Assembly (NCBI GenBank): GCA_964035545.1
Contig: OZ037772.1
Span: 11,225,818 to 11,289,817 of the forward strand
Origin: Bugula neritina
Lineage: Eukaryota; Bryozoa; Gymnolaemata; Cheilostomatida; Bugulidae
Reading direction: 5' to 3'
DNA: 64,000 nt
Part shown: positions 38,737-64,000 of the stretch, in pieces
Position numbering within the stretch: the stretch's first letter is position 1
Layout of the letters: each line of letters starts with the position of its first letter
Translations under genes and position numbers: made by a program
The notes under the pieces: model-generated
The model's input: the letters and a program-made list of their open reading frames with translations, nothing else
Databases searched by the model: none
Told to the model about the DNA's origin: nothing

Positions 38737-38844
38737 ACTTGGAGCAGCACTGAGTTGGAGGTCACAAGGGAGATTTGAAGTTCGGACAATAGTATGTGTA
38801 CATATAATGTACTCAATCACCTCCAGCTCAGTACTGCTTCTAGC
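38737..38844. mobile_element. MITE-like inverted-repeat element, copy 2
   Basis: About 108 bp with terminal inverted repeats (left ggagcagcactgagttggag; right, reverse-complemented, agaagcagtactgagctgga) that match the copy at 11989-12108. The interior tgtaca/atgtactca stretch is also shared. Confidence 0.65.
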
Positions 38845-40751
38845 AATATTCTTAATTAACAAATAATTTTGTAGCTATTTTACAGTTCATCTCATCAGAT
38901 ATCTATAACAGTTCACCTTTAGTATTATAACTGAAACAAAAAGAGATCAATTTTATATAAACACTATAACCCACAAAGTACATCCTGGTTATGCCAGATT
39001 TAGAAAAAAAGTAATATAATTATTATGTAGTTAATTAAACACTGCAACATCCTGCAGAGATATAATTGTATAGTACATCAGACTGCATAGAAATATTTCT
39101 TGTATATTAAATGATTTTTTTTTATAAATTCAATTAAAATTCTACCAGATGCAAAGAGCAATAACCTGAATGCACCGACCAGATGAAACAGGTGGGTGAA
39201 TATGGAACTCTAAGATACGTTACAGACTATTTTCAGACATATTGCTTTTGACGTAGCGTAATTTATCTGCTGCAGGAGGAAGACATTAAAATCCGAGACA
39301 TTTACTAAATTAAAATATTACCTTTCTGTGACTGCTGCAATTTATGTTTAAAATAATAGTATACTTATATATAGTATCATAATACCTATTAATAAGCTAT
39401 AATGATCCATCAATAAATAATAATAATATCTACACCCTGCAACCTTCAACATAATATATTGAATCTAAAGTAATGTAGGTGTATGACTAGATAACATAAT
39501 CTAACACTTCGTACATGTATGTCTATAATACAACAACTACAATCCTGCTACACATTTTTCAGTATAATAATATATAATAATATAATAGTAATTTCAGACA
39601 CAAATCTGTATACACTATAGGCTATTCACAAGATGGTATCTTTTATGCAAGTATAAATATAACACACATGATATAATTTTGCCTGTATTTAATATGCAAT
39701 ATAAAAATTTCAGCTCATCTTTAGCAAGAATTATTGAATTATGTGCTAATCATTAATTTTTCCTACAATTGAAGCAATAAAACTTCTACAGGCCATCATT
39801 TGTTATGTTCCAATAAAATGCTTAGAGTTTTTATGCGAAAATGTTTCCAACAGTAAGATATTCTACATCACATGAAAGAAGCTACTGAACGCATGCTGCA
39901 AGGCTGATAATGTCTACACTGCCCTTTAGAGCAGGTTGTGCAATATAGTAATTTGAGTCAGGTAGCTTAAAACATTTTAATGTCTTGGGAGGTGGAGAGG
40001 GGGGGCTGGACAGACAGTAAAAAACCATTTAAAGTTGGGAATTAAGCTATAGCAATACTTAACTCAGCAAATTAGAGTAGACACACATATTTAATACAAA
40101 AGCAAAAATCTTCACTACTATTTAAATATTATCGTGGCTTACAAGTTCTAATATATTTTTTATAGAACAATCTAAAAAATCATAGCTTATTAGTGTTTAA
40201 GAAAGCAGACTACCAATGATCTACATGTGTATCATTATGTTACTATTATGAATCAACAGGAGTCTCAACACGTACAATACATGGCTAAGTGAGCAGCTGA
40301 AATAGAAAAATTAATCTCAGGTGACATTTACTCTCTAATTTTAGTTTCACTTACTAATATTGTTGACTACCAAACATGTTTTAAAATAAGTATATGAAAA
40401 TAAACATTGATACAAATTCGAATCGGGTGTTTCAAAACATTCGATTTGAAAATACTTCATACTAACGTGTACGTAGTTCTACACAAAGCTCTATTAATAT
40501 TCAATATTCTTTTCAATGGCTGCATAAAGATGAAAAAATACAATTATTGCACCAGAGGCAAAGTGCATCTTTTTGCTAAGGAAAACTGAAACGTGATTGT
40601 TAAGTCCAAAGACAAAGAAATACTAGGCAAATGTGACTTTTCAGAATATTAACAGCTTAGCTTGAGTTATCTCCCTTGCCGTATGGTCACCCAAAGGAGA
40701 GTTTCTAATCAGTAGCTGCATTACACAATGACCTTGACATTGTAACCGAGT

Positions 40752-63131
<22,380 letters not shown>

Positions 63132-64000
63132 CTGCAGGAGTACATGAATATAAGTCCTAAGGCTAAGGGTTGTGTACAGACTAACTGGTGTGCTAAACAG
63201 CAGGCTATGAGCATTATCTTAGGAGAGACAACTCCCTTCACACCAATACAACTTCAAGGGCCCTAGCTAAACAGTTTCAGAGTTTTCTCCTTTAACATAT
63301 TTTATTGTAGATTATTCAAACATTGCAATGATGGGAAGGATCGTAACAACTCCAATGATGTCAAAAGAGAAGTTGCAGAGAGTTGCCTGTCAACCTTGCA
63401 GTAGCTGAGACAATACCAACGGGTTCATAGAAGCAACCTTTCCAAATAGCAATGGATGCTGAAAACCCATGTTAAGGTACTTGAGGCTAACATGTCTAGC
63501 AGAAGACAAGCTTAAAGGCTGACACAAGCAGCATCTATTTCATTACAGTATTGCCACTGCATGGTGTAGTAGTATAAAAACTACAGACTCTAAAACTTCA
63601 TATTGAATAGGCATTTGAATAGCTGTATATTACTTAGATTTGATTAAAAAAGCTATACAACTTTTCATTTTTGCATGGAAATAGAAAAAAATCATTGTTC
63701 ATCAAAATTATTAATTTTAAAAATCAGCATCTATAGCTTTTGCATTACTACACCTCTGGCATATTTCTACACCTCTGGCGTATTACTACACCTGTGGTGT
63801 ATTACTACACCTGTGGTGCATTTCTACACCTGTGGCAATGATGTAATGAAATCTTTAGCCATATTGCCACTATACAGCCTGAAGCTACACAATATGTTAG
63901 TAGACATGTGACATGAACACAGGACCAGTCAGCCTAGATAAACAGTCACAGAGAGTACAATACTGGACGTGACTCGAGTAAGGTCAGCTAAAGGTCACAC
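63132..64000. other. Cav2 intron running off the right edge
   Basis: Upstream of the first visible channel exon (acceptor catgtactcctgcag). A 20-bp tandem array (63745-63836, unit tactacacctctggcatatt, about five copies) is present. I could not find the expected IIS4-S5 exon here, so it must be beyond 64000. Confidence 0.7.

Larger units (their letters stand above)
31424..40751. other. Region between the unknown gene and the calcium channel stop
   Basis: About 9.3 kb with no coding exon I can support. It should contain the promoter and any 5' UTR exon of the unknown gene (its first coding exon begins with the acceptor tttgtttcag) and the 3' UTR of the calcium channel. It holds a (GA)n microsatellite, a 5'-truncated SINE, a MITE-like copy and a 33-bp near-perfect palindrome. 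The 127-codon plus-strand open frame at 36440 has no domain and no support. Confidence 0.55.

Overview
The window is genomic DNA of an invertebrate animal. It is AT-rich, has many short exons with GT-AG introns, and carries tRNA-derived SINEs, MITE-like inverted repeats, long microsatellites and many minisatellites. Gene content (a neuronal Cav2 calcium channel, an orphan rhodopsin-class receptor, tandem secreted C-type lectins) fits a bilaterian, plausibly a lophotrochozoan. The species cannot be fixed from the sequence. No prokaryotic features were seen.

Layout: 1-5.1 kb is non-coding, with a SINE, a 20-bp minisatellite and a (GT)~190 tract. 5.1-10.0 kb holds a three-exon class A GPCR on the minus strand. 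14.4-16.9 kb holds two head-to-tail secreted C-type lectin genes on the plus strand. 19.5-31.4 kb holds an 18-exon minus-strand gene for a serine-rich, apparently disordered protein of about 1,061 residues that I do not recognise. 31.4-40.7 kb has no gene I can support. 40.75-63.13 kb holds the 3' two thirds of a Cav2-type voltage-gated calcium channel alpha1 subunit on the minus strand: 31 constitutive exons, about 1,419 residues, from the domain II pore to a C-terminal Glu-Trp-Cys. Its 5' exons lie beyond the right edge.

The exon models were built by hand. Each junction was checked for splice sites and reading phase, and the summed coding lengths of the channel and of the unknown gene are divisible by three. 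The main points of interest are: (i) minisatellites that begin within a few tens of bases downstream of 5' splice sites in at least 12 introns of the two large minus-strand genes; (ii) two tandem, phase-matched, homologous exons for the domain IV S2 voltage-sensor segment, which look mutually exclusive; (iii) a U12-type intron in the IIS6 segment and two GC-AG introns; (iv) an in-frame 30-bp minisatellite encoding a decapeptide repeat in the channel C-tail; (v) a ~400-bp foldback that fills most of one channel intron.
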